Positions 16,431 to 25,110 of a stretch of DNA of 64,000 bases are shown here, piece by piece. The DNA is from Pedobacter nototheniae. GTDB taxonomy: Bacteria; Bacteroidota; Bacteroidia; Sphingobacteriales; Sphingobacteriaceae. The notes under the pieces were generated by a model. It did no database searches and was not told where the DNA came from. It saw only the letters and a list, made by a program, of their open reading frames with translations. The translations under genes were made by a program, and so were the position numbers. The stretch's first letter is position 1; each line of letters begins with the position of its first letter. Where the stretch lies: contig NZ_RQRS01000001.1 in the NCBI RefSeq assembly GCF_004335085.1, positions 372,001-436,000 of the forward strand, given 5' to 3'.

Positions 16431-17006
16431 ATGAGAAAGTTAATTAACGTATTTGTTGTGGCAGCAGGGTTAGTGTTTACGGCTAATATGGCAAATGCAC
16501 AACAAAAACTAGGTCACATTAATTCAGAAGAAGTATTTGCTAACTTACCTGAAGCTAAAGCAGCACAAACTACTTTAGAAGCTTTACAAAAACAGAAGCA
16601 AACTGATATTGATGGAATGATCAAAGAATATCAGACTAAAGCAACAGCTGCACAAGCAAAAGAAAAAACTTTAAGCGAAGCAAATAGAGAAGCGCTTACA
16701 AAAGAATTACAAGTAGCTTATGGTGAAGTTCAGGAGTTAGGAAAACGTATTGAAGATGCTCGTACTAAAGCTTCTCAAGACATAGGTACTAAACAAGGTG
16801 AATTATTTCAACCAATCCAAGCTAAAGTAGCTAATGCAATTTCATCTGTGGCTAAAGAAAAAGGATTAGCTTACGTTTTTGATATCGCAAATGGACAAGG
16901 TGGAAACAACCTAGTTTTCTGGGAAGGTGGTGATGACATCACTGGTGCTGTGAAAACTAAGTTAGGTATTACAGCTACTGCAAAACCAGCTGCACCTAAA
17001 AAATAA
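16431..17006 (+). CDS. OmpH/Skp family periplasmic chaperone, copy 2
   Basis: This 191-residue protein has signal peptide MRKLINVFVVAAGLVFTANMANAQ, an N-terminal strand KLGHINSEEVFANLPEAKAAQ, a coiled-coil stretch rich in Q, K, E and A (about 45-125) and the C-terminal IQAKVANAISSVAKEKGLAYVFDIANGQGGNNLVFW typical of OmpH/Skp. The tail TATAKPAAPKK is a low-complexity extension. It has its own promoter and terminator and is probably a monocistronic, well-expressed gene, partnering BamA like copy 1. Confidence 0.92.
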   Translation: MRKLINVFVVAAGLVFTANMANAQQKLGHINSEEVFANLPEAKAAQTTLEALQKQKQTDIDGMIKEYQTKATAAQAKEKTLSEANREALTKELQVAYGEVQELGKRIEDARTKASQDIGTKQGELFQPIQAKVANAISSVAKEKGLAYVFDIANGQGGNNLVFWEGGDDITGAVKTKLGITATAKPAAPKK

Positions 17007-17038
17007 TATTGATTGAAGATTTAATCTTTAAAAATTTT

Positions 17039-17074
17039 AAAACGGGATCAAGTTTAACTTGATCCCGTTTTTTG
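17039..17074 (+). terminator. Terminator of the second skp gene
   Basis: The inverted repeat AAAACGGGATCAAG / CTTGATCCCGTTTT with a tiny TTTAA loop is followed by further Ts. It lies upstream of the true murI start, so read-through into murI must be partial or murI has its own promoter. Confidence 0.9.
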
Positions 17075-17103
17075 TTTTAAGCATTTTACTTGATATTTGT
17101 TCA

Positions 17104-17922
17104 ATGAGTACAAAGGCACCAATTGGCATTTTTGATTCGGGTTATGGCGGTTTAACCGTATTTAGGTCCATTGCGGATGCATTACCCGATTACAACTATA
17201 TTTACCTAGGAGATAATGCAAGGTCGCCCTATGGTGACCATTCTTTTGAAACGATTTATAAATATACTTTAGAGTGTGTAGAATGGCTTTTTAATCAAGG
17301 TTGCCCTTTGGTTATACTTGCCTGTAATACGGCTTCAGCAAAGGCGCTTAGAACAATCCAGCAAAGAGACCTGCCAACTAAGTATCCAGATAAAAGAGTT
17401 TTAGGCGTTATTAGGCCAACTGCCGAAGTTATAGATGGTTTTACCACCACGAAAGAAGTTGGAGTAATGGGTACGCGTGGAACGGTAAATTCAGAATCAT
17501 ACCTTTTAGAAATTAATAAGTTTTTCCCCGATATTAAAGTTTACCAGCAAAGTTGCCCAATGTGGGTGCCGTTAATCGAAAATAACGAGCATTTGCAGCC
17601 CGGTGCCGACTTTTTTATAAATGAATACTGTAATGCGCTAATGCAGCAATCGGAAGATATAGACTGCATCCTTTTAGCTTGTACGCATTATCCGCTGTTA
17701 ATGCCAAAACTTAAAGTAATTTTACCCGATCATATTAATATTTTGGCTCAAGGAGAAATTGTAGCCAAAAGCCTTGCTGATTATTTAATAAGACATCCTG
17801 AAATAGAAAGTAATCTTGGTAAAAATGGAGATAAAGTATTTTTTACCAGTGGAGATACCAAAACATTCGATGAGCATGCATCAATCTTTTTTGGAGAAGA
17901 ACTTAAATCGTCGAAGATGTGA
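17104..17922 (+). CDS. murI: Glutamate racemase
   Basis: This 272-residue enzyme supplies D-glutamate for peptidoglycan. The N-terminal GIFDSGYGGLTV and the two catalytic cysteines, in ACNTAS (Cys74) and ACTHYPLL (Cys193), are present. I chose the ATG giving MSTKAPIGIFDSG; an upstream TTG lies inside the preceding terminator hairpin and would add a meaningless hydrophobic tail. Its place after the skp genes continues the envelope theme of this region. Confidence 0.95.
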   Translation: MSTKAPIGIFDSGYGGLTVFRSIADALPDYNYIYLGDNARSPYGDHSFETIYKYTLECVEWLFNQGCPLVILACNTASAKALRTIQQRDLPTKYPDKRVLGVIRPTAEVIDGFTTTKEVGVMGTRGTVNSESYLLEINKFFPDIKVYQQSCPMWVPLIENNEHLQPGADFFINEYCNALMQQSEDIDCILLACTHYPLLMPKLKVILPDHINILAQGEIVAKSLADYLIRHPEIESNLGKNGDKVFFTSGDTKTFDEHASIFFGEELKSSKM

Positions 17923-17946
17923 TTGTCGTTTCAAAAGATTTTAAAC

Positions 17947-17982
17947 AAAAAATCCTGTTAGCTTTCGTTAACAGGATTTTTT
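17947..17982. terminator. Bidirectional terminator between murI and the di-haem peroxidase
   Basis: Perfect 14-bp arms (AAAAAATCCTGTTA / TAACAGGATTTTTT) and an 8-nt loop, with A and T runs on either side, serve two convergent genes. Confidence 0.9.
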
Positions 17983-18002
17983 AATATCTGATTAAGCCAA
18001 AA

Positions 18003-19142
18003 TTATTTGGGTAATTGTTCCACACGAATTAAAATAGGAGGAGAAGATAAGGCATCCAAAAAGGCAATTACTGCATCTTTCTCTGCTCCACTTAACCTCA
18101 ATCCTTTTAAAAGTTTATCGTTTTTTGGCAACAATGGATCATTTACCTGCTCTGGTTTAACCCTTTGCACAGGCATACCAATATTGTACATATTCATTAC
18201 ACCATCCATGCTTGCAAACAAACCATTGTGAAACCATGGAGCAGTTTTCATTACGTTTCTTAAACCTGGGGTTTTAAACTTACCCACATCTTCAGGTTTT
18301 TTAGTTACGTTATATAAGCCTAAATCTTCGTATTTACGAGCATAGTATGTTAAACCATCATTATGAAACTCATTATCAGTAAATAGCGGCCCATTATGGC
18401 AGTTGATGCAGCGAGCTTTGGTACGAAATAAGTGAAGACCAATAAGTTGCTGATCTGTCAATGCATTTTTATCTTTAGCTAAAAAGCGATCAAATGGGGT
18501 TCTTCTGCTCACAATACTACGTTGAAAAGTTGCTAAACTTTCGAAAATTCTTTGATTGGTAATTTGACCAGAACCAAAAGCATCTGTAAAATATGGTTTA
18601 TAGCCTTTTATCTTACTTAGTTTTTTCGGGAGTGCTTTTATATCCTGATGCATTTCATTATGTGCCGCTACAGGGTTACCAGCTTGTTCCTCTAAGCTAT
18701 TAGCTCTTCCATCCCAGAATAAGCGTTTGTAAAACCAAACATTTTCAAGCGATGGTGCATTTCTAATGTTATTCAAATGGTCATGTCCAACAGAAACCTG
18801 ACGGCCATCTGCCCAATGTAAATCCGGAGCATGACAGCTTGAGCAGGAAATTTGATTTGAACCTGATAAACGAGGGTCGAAAAATAATATTTTACCGAGC
18901 TCAACAACCTTTTTAACCGAATCATTTTTTATATCAATAGGAGAGGGCGGGAGTTCTCCTAACTCTTGAAATACAGCGCCTTTATCAACCGTTGGCTTCG
19001 GCCATTGATCGGTAGGTTTAGCATATACTTTACGTAAACTGTCGATACTTAAATCATCTTCATTGTTAAATTCAGAAGATTGAAAAGAAAATAAAATCAG
19101 ACCGGTGAGGATAATTGCCAGTCCGCAAAAAACTTTATTCAT
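18003..19142 (-). CDS. Di-haem cytochrome c peroxidase family protein (CcpA/MauG superfamily)
   Basis: This 379-residue exported protein has an N-terminal hydrophobic anchor or signal (MNKVFCGLAIILTGLILFSF). Two c-type haem sites are seen, CSSCH (residues 100-104) and CINCH (245-249), in the order and spacing of bacterial di-haem peroxidases; the segments ILFFDPRLSGSNQISCSSCHAPDLHWADG and FKTPGLRNVMKTAPWFHNG are typical. It may reduce H2O2 in the periplasm or act as a MauG-like oxidase; the difference cannot be read from sequence. It lies 92 bp downstream of the DUF6850 gene on the same strand and is probably the last gene of the TonB-receptor cluster. Confidence 0.88.
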   Translation of the reverse strand: MNKVFCGLAIILTGLILFSFQSSEFNNEDDLSIDSLRKVYAKPTDQWPKPTVDKGAVFQELGELPPSPIDIKNDSVKKVVELGKILFFDPRLSGSNQISCSSCHAPDLHWADGRQVSVGHDHLNNIRNAPSLENVWFYKRLFWDGRANSLEEQAGNPVAAHNEMHQDIKALPKKLSKIKGYKPYFTDAFGSGQITNQRIFESLATFQRSIVSRRTPFDRFLAKDKNALTDQQLIGLHLFRTKARCINCHNGPLFTDNEFHNDGLTYYARKYEDLGLYNVTKKPEDVGKFKTPGLRNVMKTAPWFHNGLFASMDGVMNMYNIGMPVQRVKPEQVNDPLLPKNDKLLKGLRLSGAEKDAVIAFLDALSSPPILIRVEQLPK

Positions 19143-19234
19143 GGGCTAAAATAGAGATTTAAGATTATATTTAAGAGAGCTAGTCTTGTGCTAAGCCAAA
19201 ATGACGAAGCCAAGGGGATTATAAATTAATTAGA

Positions 19235-20794
19235 TTACAAGTACATATTGATACCGAGATGTAATACTGTTCGATTCCCATTGGGTACAAATGTTGGATT
19301 AAGATCGTTTCTTAATTCTTGGTTCAGCATATTGTTATAATTATAGTTAAAGTAAAAACCAAATTGTTGATTCTTAATTAACTTTGAAGTAATGTATTCT
19401 CCGCTAAGTTCTACACCTATAGTTTTAGCTTTAAAATAGTAATAATCCGTAAAAACTACATTTCTAATGAATTCTGTTAAAGAGTTTGGATTATATTTCA
19501 ATGTTGCATTTAAAGGGAAGGAATAATATGGAGATAGAGATAAATTAAAACGACTTTTGTTATCGATCTGATGATATAATTTAGTACTTATACCTGCTTG
19601 TATCTGTTCGTAAGCTAAACCATCCGATTGACCTAAATCTTGTTTGTCATTTTGATTGTAAGCAAAGGTTAAACCTAATTCTTTCGAAGTCTTCTTATGT
19701 TTATTCCACAAATAATAATAAGACATATTTAAATTGAACGCATTAACTCTGTAATTCACTTTGTTAAGGCTACCCGAAGTTTTTAAATTACCGTCATAAC
19801 CTTCATTATAAATAGCATTGATAGCAAGTTGTTGATTATTTTGGTTATCTTCTTTTTTAGTAATAAGTAAAGATCCAGAGAAGGTATTTAAATAAAAAAT
19901 ACCAATTGTGGCAAATCCTTTTACAGTTCTACCTCTATCGTAATTTTTGTTTTCAAATAGTTGATACTCTGTTGAAGCCTGAATATTCCAGTTACTCGAA
20001 GTTAAAGCGTACTCAATTCCCGCTCCTTTATAATTATCATATTTGTAAACGGTACTGCTGTCTTTAATTTTAGAACTCCCATAACCATAAAGCATATAAT
20101 GAATCCGATCAGGATAATCAAAGCTCGATTTAAAATTATCGTTTTTATACGATAGTGAAACTGTCTCATCAGCTTTTCCTAAAATTCCATATACTCCAAT
20201 CACCTGTTTTTTAAACTTAAAAGCTATACCAGGCTTTACTTTAACAATAAAACGGTTGGAACTTAGGCGAGGGTCTACTGTGCCATAACTTTCGTGTTTA
20301 TGGTAGTCTAAGTTAAGATAAGACAATATGTGATCGTTAAATGCAGAATAACTTAATGATGTTTTGATAATGTAGTTTTGCCTTGTATAGTGACCGCTTT
20401 TATTGGCGTAAGGATAATAGGTGGTGAAATCTTCGAGATTGTTTTTTTGCCCATTAGCCAAACTATCTTCAAAAGACTTATTAAATTCGAAACTACCTGC
20501 AATTCGAAACCTACCTAAAACATTAAAACCCTGTGCAAGGAATTTAGGTGAATTTATTTTGTATGCTTCCTGTGCTCTTCTAAAGCCACCATTTTCATGC
20601 TTAAAATCCAATTGTAATAAACCATAACTCTTTAAGTCCGATCCATTCGAAAACGTTGGAGATAGTAATCGATTTTCGACCAGTTTTTTATCTTGGTTGA
20701 AAATATAAACTGAATCTTTTCCGTTCTGCGCATACGCAAGAGCGGAAAAGAAAAGTAAACTTAAAACTATGGTTAAAAATTTATTTTTTAACAT
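19235..20794 (-). CDS. Outer-membrane barrel-like protein of the DUF6850 type
   Basis: This 519-residue exported protein (signal MLKNKFLTIVLSLLFFSALAYAQ) is rich in alternating aromatic/polar strands ending in NRTVLHLGINMYL, consistent with a large outer-membrane beta-barrel. I associate this type with DUF6850, found next to DUF4876 lipoproteins and TonB receptors in Bacteroidota. It starts 9 bp after the DUF4876 gene. No function is known; it may form an outer-membrane channel or help the adjacent receptor. The family name is from memory, the barrel character from the sequence. Confidence 0.65.
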   Translation of the reverse strand: MLKNKFLTIVLSLLFFSALAYAQNGKDSVYIFNQDKKLVENRLLSPTFSNGSDLKSYGLLQLDFKHENGGFRRAQEAYKINSPKFLAQGFNVLGRFRIAGSFEFNKSFEDSLANGQKNNLEDFTTYYPYANKSGHYTRQNYIIKTSLSYSAFNDHILSYLNLDYHKHESYGTVDPRLSSNRFIVKVKPGIAFKFKKQVIGVYGILGKADETVSLSYKNDNFKSSFDYPDRIHYMLYGYGSSKIKDSSTVYKYDNYKGAGIEYALTSSNWNIQASTEYQLFENKNYDRGRTVKGFATIGIFYLNTFSGSLLITKKEDNQNNQQLAINAIYNEGYDGNLKTSGSLNKVNYRVNAFNLNMSYYYLWNKHKKTSKELGLTFAYNQNDKQDLGQSDGLAYEQIQAGISTKLYHQIDNKSRFNLSLSPYYSFPLNATLKYNPNSLTEFIRNVVFTDYYYFKAKTIGVELSGEYITSKLIKNQQFGFYFNYNYNNMLNQELRNDLNPTFVPNGNRTVLHLGINMYL

Positions 20795-20803
20795 GTATTC
20801 TGA

Positions 20804-22168
20804 TTAGTTAAGAAATGAAGCATTATCCTTATACGGATTTGCTTTTGTTAATACTCCAAAGTCTGTTCTGGAATTATTGGTGTCTTGTAAAACACGTCTG
20901 CCCGCTATTGTTTTTGCAGTTTTTCGAATAATAGACTGGCTTGAGTATGGTCCTCCTGTTATTGAGGCAGCACCTGAATCATAAGCCATTGGTAATCTTC
21001 TTGGAGTTTGATCAGAAGAAATTACAGCTTCTACCTCAACAGCATCAATAATGTATTTTGCCGGTAATTGTGGATATAAAGTTGTGCTAGAGGTTATAGT
21101 TGTAACCGTAGGAATTGCATAAGCTGGTAAATTATTTAAATCAACCGATTTATCTACTTTTAAAATTGCATAAGAATCCTTTCCTTGCGGATTTAAAATC
21201 ATATCCCTCATATTTGTAGCGAAAAGTGTTTCCATGTTTGGTACACTCGGGTTACGTATGTCGCTGGTAAACATTGTTCTTCCTGGTTGTACTTTTTGTT
21301 CGTATGGATACATCCAAACTTCAAAATCAGCATTCGCCAAGTTCACAGTTAAATCAGGATTGATAATGCCTATTGTAGTGCCCGCAGTATTGCTGGCATA
21401 TGGTTTAGTGTGATCAACTGCCGTTTGAGCAATTACGATACTTTTACCTGGTAATACTGGATATTTTTTGCCTGTACCATCACTTGGTATCATAAATATC
21501 GCTTTTGCGTAAATATAATCATCATTTGCATTGCCAGTATATTTAATGCCTACAGATTTGCTCCAGTCATATTGGTTATTTGGTAAAGAATAATTATCAG
21601 TAGTTTTGCCATTTTTACCATAAGCAACTACCACCAATAAGCTATCGGCATATAAAGTTTCTGATGTGTTATTATAAATTTCTATAAATTGATCTCTTGT
21701 TATTGCACCTGATGATGTATTAGAGCCTGCAAAGTAAACTTGTTTAATAACAAAGCCACCAATAATTTCACTGTTAATTAACTGAATTTTTACGTCGCTG
21801 TTGGCAAAATAAGATTGATTATCCAATGAGTAATTCAGATAGTAATCTCCTTCATGAACGGTGCCGGTTAATTTTGTAAATTCTTCTTCAGTAATTTTCA
21901 AGGATACATTAATACTGTATACACCTGGTGCTATACTCTCTAATGTTAATTGACCCTGGTGATTGGCTTTTAACGAATATTTTGTGTTGTTGGCCTTATT
22001 AATTAAGGTAACTTCAGCTTTTTCAAAAGGGACTTCAAACCAAACTTTAGCAGGATCTACACTAAGTTGGATATTTATGTTCACCGGTTTTGCTTCTTCC
22101 TGATTTTTTTTACAGCCTACGAAAATTGTTGCAAGTAGGAGAAATAATATTGATAGTTTTTGTTTCAT
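20804..22168 (-). CDS. DUF4876-type lipoprotein
   Basis: This 454-residue protein has a lipoprotein signal (MKQKLSILFLLLATIFVGCKK, lipobox cysteine at about residue 19). An immunoglobulin-like/carboxypeptidase-regulatory-type N-terminal domain (VDPAKVWFEVPFEKAEVTLINKANNTKYSLKANHQGQLTLESIAPGVYSINV) is followed by a lamin-tail-like region (GGFVIKQVYFAGSNTSSGAITRDQFIEIYNNTSETLYAD). This arrangement is that of DUF4876 proteins, partners of TonB receptors. It is translated 10 bp downstream of the receptor gene. It is probably a surface-exposed lipoprotein capturing the receptor's substrate, which is an inference from location. Confidence 0.75.
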   Translation of the reverse strand: MKQKLSILFLLLATIFVGCKKNQEEAKPVNINIQLSVDPAKVWFEVPFEKAEVTLINKANNTKYSLKANHQGQLTLESIAPGVYSINVSLKITEEEFTKLTGTVHEGDYYLNYSLDNQSYFANSDVKIQLINSEIIGGFVIKQVYFAGSNTSSGAITRDQFIEIYNNTSETLYADSLLVVVAYGKNGKTTDNYSLPNNQYDWSKSVGIKYTGNANDDYIYAKAIFMIPSDGTGKKYPVLPGKSIVIAQTAVDHTKPYASNTAGTTIGIINPDLTVNLANADFEVWMYPYEQKVQPGRTMFTSDIRNPSVPNMETLFATNMRDMILNPQGKDSYAILKVDKSVDLNNLPAYAIPTVTTITSSTTLYPQLPAKYIIDAVEVEAVISSDQTPRRLPMAYDSGAASITGGPYSSQSIIRKTAKTIAGRRVLQDTNNSRTDFGVLTKANPYKDNASFLN

Positions 22169-22178
22169 AATTATATAA

Positions 22179-24899
22179 TTAAAGTTTTATAGAAATTCCG
22201 CCGGTTACGCTAAGAGGCGAAGAATAAACAATGGTTGTTGTAACACCCGTATCTGGATTTAGATAGCTATATTCTGGGCGGAGGTTAAACGTATTGTAAG
22301 TTGTTATTGCAATTCTAATTCGCTTATTAATTTCTTTTGCCACCGACATGGAGAATACAGCATAAACTAATTTCTGATCGGTATTTGTAAGCTGTAAATT
22401 TCTTGGTGGAATACCACTGCTTTGTCCTTCTGGCAATGCCACAGCCTGCATGCTTTGATTCAAATACCCTACGGCCGGTTGAATACTGTTAGAATATTGC
22501 GAGTTTAATTTATTGGCCCAATAAATATCAGTGTTCGTCATTACAACAAAACCTATCTTAGGAATATGAGTGGTAGTGTTTAATTTGCTCGTAATAACAT
22601 ATTTTTGATCTTTAGTGGAGAGATTATATAGCCCATAATTAATATTTTGTCCATTTATTATGACTGGAGTGCTTAATGGAACAATATCAAGGGTAGGATC
22701 ACTCTCTTTAGATATGATAAAAGAAGTACTGGTTGAAATACTTGTATTTATTGCAGGTATTTTATTAAAACTTATGCTCCAGTCAAATCCATATGTATCA
22801 GAACTTTTAACATTAGCGATTTTGTAATATGATTTGTCAAAATAGTTGGTAAAAGTTCCATTTTCCTGATAAACTATTTTTTTTAAACTTGCATCATAGT
22901 TATAATTATAGTTAGGTAAGGTAAGTTGTTGATATTGCTTTATTGAGCCAAAACCATCTGTGTTGCCCTTGTAAAAAGCATTTAAACGCATGCTTAATAT
23001 TTTACTCTTAAAATTTAAGGTAAATTCTGCCTGAGAAGATTTACTTGGTTTTAAATCAGGATTAGCACCCTGAATTTTTTCTGTATACACTAAATATAAT
23101 GCAGTACCATTAGTTTGTGCAAAAATTAATGGAATATCTAACCAGGCTGGTGGTGGATAACGCTGCGCCAGAGTTGGCGATTTTGATGAAATGCCATAGG
23201 CTAAACCAAAGCTCCACTGGTTATTTAAAGTTATTTGCGTATTTAATCGAGGTTGTATAGATATAGATCCATTCTGAGAATCAAAACGAACACCTAAATT
23301 AGAAGATACTTTTTTCCCAAATAGTCTATAGCTAATATTGTCAGTAAAATAAATACCAGAATTAATAGCCGAGGGTATTAGCTCAAATGAATATGGGCGA
23401 ATATTAGTTCCACTAACATTGATAAATCTTGGTCTGTCCGGATCGTAGGCAATTCCTTTTCCGCCGTTGTTGCTATAACAACTATTAATGCCGTAAGTTA
23501 AGGTATGGTTTGTATTGCCAATACTCAGTAAAGAAATAAATCTTAAATTACCACTTGCAGTAATGGGCCTACCTATAATTTGTTCCATTGACATGTATTG
23601 CCCGCCTAAAACCACGCCTTCATAGATTCCGGTGGTATCTTTTGCAGTATACGCCTTGGGTGGTTGATTAAGTAGTTCTTCTGAATAGCTACTCTGATTA
23701 GCATACGAATAAGATAAAACCAAACTGACACTATTTAAATACTTAGATGCCACTTTAAAGTCAGTTGTGTTAGATAATCTTATTCCATTCTGTTTAGAAT
23801 AATACTGCTCTTTTTTGTTATCGTCAGGATCAAGTTTAACCTCGTCAACCTTACGGCTATAATCAATACTGAACTTATTTCTGATAAATTTATTAATGTT
23901 GTACTGCCAGCGTACCGAAGCTGAATATCGTCTGTATTCCTGAAAATTATCAGTTGGTTTATTGTTCGAAATTGCGTAATTGAAATCCGTAGTTAATCCA
24001 CCTAGTTTATGAGGAAGATTAAAACCTTTATTTAACGAATAATTGCCTGCCCCTGCATTAAGATTTGTAGTAAATTGTAGAGGTGATTTACCAGCCTTTC
24101 GCTCAATTATGATTGCACCATCTGTTAATTCGCCATATTCTGCTGATGCAACTCCTTGTATAACTTCAATCTTTTCGATCGATTCTACAGGTATTTCTCT
24201 CAAATCAATACCTCGAAATGGAACATCACCAGCAAAGCCGCCAGTTGTAGCAGGTAGTACCGAACCAGCCATTCCACGTTGTGCAACAGGTCTGGATTGC
24301 ATATTTGCATCGTTAGAAAGTGTAACACCGTCTACAATAATTGGAATACCCAATGAATTGTTTAAATCGTAAGTGCCACCAAGTGTATTTCTTAGTGTAA
24401 GTGTTTTAGGCGAATTGATATCAGGTGCAACAAGTTGTTTTCCCGGTAAGGTATTTAATACATCCATCAAGCTAAATGCCTGGATTCTTTCAATTGCTTC
24501 TTCGTCAAATGTGATTGATGAAATTGAGTTTTTAGTTTTAGAATAGTTTGAACTAATCTCAATATCTTGAAGTGTTAGACTACTTTCTAACAAAACAACA
24601 TTAACTTCATCTAAAAAATTCTTACGATCGACTTTTCTCTCTGTAGATTTTTTACCAACGGCACTTATTTTTATACTAATTTCATTAATGTTGGACGGAA
24701 AAGAAATAGAAAACTTGCCTTTATCATCCGTTATAGAATATAATTGCATTTCCTCACAAAAAACAGTCGCAAATTCTACTGTTTGATTTTTATGATCTTT
24801 TACTGTACCTCTTAGGATAATGCTTTTATTCTGTGCATGTAATGGTGCAGCTTTGAATAAAAATACAATGAAAATTATAAAGATGTATAATTGTTTCAA
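22179..24899 (-). CDS. TonB-dependent outer-membrane receptor with carboxypeptidase-like N-terminal domain
   Basis: The product is 906 residues: signal KQLYIFIIFIVFLFKAAPLHAQ, a CarboxypepD_reg-like domain (about 30-110, ILRGTVKDHKNQTVEFATVFCEEM), a plug (about 130-260, with IPVESIEKIEVIQGVASAEYGELTDGAIIIERKAG) and a large barrel. The only start that keeps the whole signal peptide is TTG; no ATG fits upstream. It heads a four-gene minus-strand cluster (receptor, DUF4876 lipoprotein, DUF6850 barrel, di-haem peroxidase). Two Fur-family-like palindromes flank its promoter, suggesting uptake of an iron or other metal complex. The substrate itself is not deducible. Confidence 0.88.
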   Translation of the reverse strand: MKQLYIFIIFIVFLFKAAPLHAQNKSIILRGTVKDHKNQTVEFATVFCEEMQLYSITDDKGKFSISFPSNINEISIKISAVGKKSTERKVDRKNFLDEVNVVLLESSLTLQDIEISSNYSKTKNSISSITFDEEAIERIQAFSLMDVLNTLPGKQLVAPDINSPKTLTLRNTLGGTYDLNNSLGIPIIVDGVTLSNDANMQSRPVAQRGMAGSVLPATTGGFAGDVPFRGIDLREIPVESIEKIEVIQGVASAEYGELTDGAIIIERKAGKSPLQFTTNLNAGAGNYSLNKGFNLPHKLGGLTTDFNYAISNNKPTDNFQEYRRYSASVRWQYNINKFIRNKFSIDYSRKVDEVKLDPDDNKKEQYYSKQNGIRLSNTTDFKVASKYLNSVSLVLSYSYANQSSYSEELLNQPPKAYTAKDTTGIYEGVVLGGQYMSMEQIIGRPITASGNLRFISLLSIGNTNHTLTYGINSCYSNNGGKGIAYDPDRPRFINVSGTNIRPYSFELIPSAINSGIYFTDNISYRLFGKKVSSNLGVRFDSQNGSISIQPRLNTQITLNNQWSFGLAYGISSKSPTLAQRYPPPAWLDIPLIFAQTNGTALYLVYTEKIQGANPDLKPSKSSQAEFTLNFKSKILSMRLNAFYKGNTDGFGSIKQYQQLTLPNYNYNYDASLKKIVYQENGTFTNYFDKSYYKIANVKSSDTYGFDWSISFNKIPAINTSISTSTSFIISKESDPTLDIVPLSTPVIINGQNINYGLYNLSTKDQKYVITSKLNTTTHIPKIGFVVMTNTDIYWANKLNSQYSNSIQPAVGYLNQSMQAVALPEGQSSGIPPRNLQLTNTDQKLVYAVFSMSVAKEINKRIRIAITTYNTFNLRPEYSYLNPDTGVTTTIVYSSPLSVTGGISIKL

Positions 24900-24900
24900 T

Positions 24901-24975
24901 TTAGACTAATTCTAGTTACCGGCGCAAAGGTGTAAAAATTACACTTACTTTGCAAATTATTTAGAACGATTCTAA
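24901..24975 (-). promoter_or_regulatory. Receptor-cluster promoter flanked by two Fur/PerR-like 7-1-7 boxes
   Basis: Box 1 is TTAGACTAATTCTAG (24901-24915), box 2 TTAGAACGATTCTAA (24961-24975); their starts are exactly 60 bp apart. Both have 15-bp 7-1-7 geometry with TTAGAnT/ATTCTAR halves, the geometry of Fur/PerR family sites. Between them on the minus strand lies TTG (24953-24955), 20 bp, then CACCTTTG (24925-24932), one base off TAnnTTTG. Box 1 covers the predicted transcription start and the very short leader before the TTG start codon. Repression by a metal-bound Fur-family protein is inferred. Confidence 0.55.
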
Positions 24976-25084
24976 TTAATAATACAGCTAAGGGTTATTA
25001 ATGATTAAAAACACCGTCTGTCAGCTAAACCTCATCATTAATAAAAGAAAGCATTTTTGTTTAGGTTGTAATGGTTTAAAAGGA

Positions 25085-25092
25085 TAACTTTG
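25085..25092 (+). promoter_or_regulatory. -7 box for the PurF-like gene (TAACTTTG)
   Basis: An exact TAnnTTTG match lies 18 bp upstream of the ATG chosen for the PurF-like gene. TTG candidates are 16 and 25 bp upstream, neither ideal. Confidence 0.5.
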
Positions 25093-25110
25093 CGGCTTCA
25101 AACCCACACA

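Noticed and set aside
15444..17006. Recent tandem duplication of skp
   Set aside because: The two products share architecture but differ throughout in sequence, so the duplication is old.
17059..17103. Longer murI start at an upstream TTG
   Set aside because: It begins inside the terminator of the second skp gene and would add a non-homologous hydrophobic extension before MSTKAPIGIF.
19245..19290. tRNA-like GTTCGATTCCC word
   Set aside because: It lies inside the DUF6850 coding sequence and no acceptor or anticodon stem can be formed around it.
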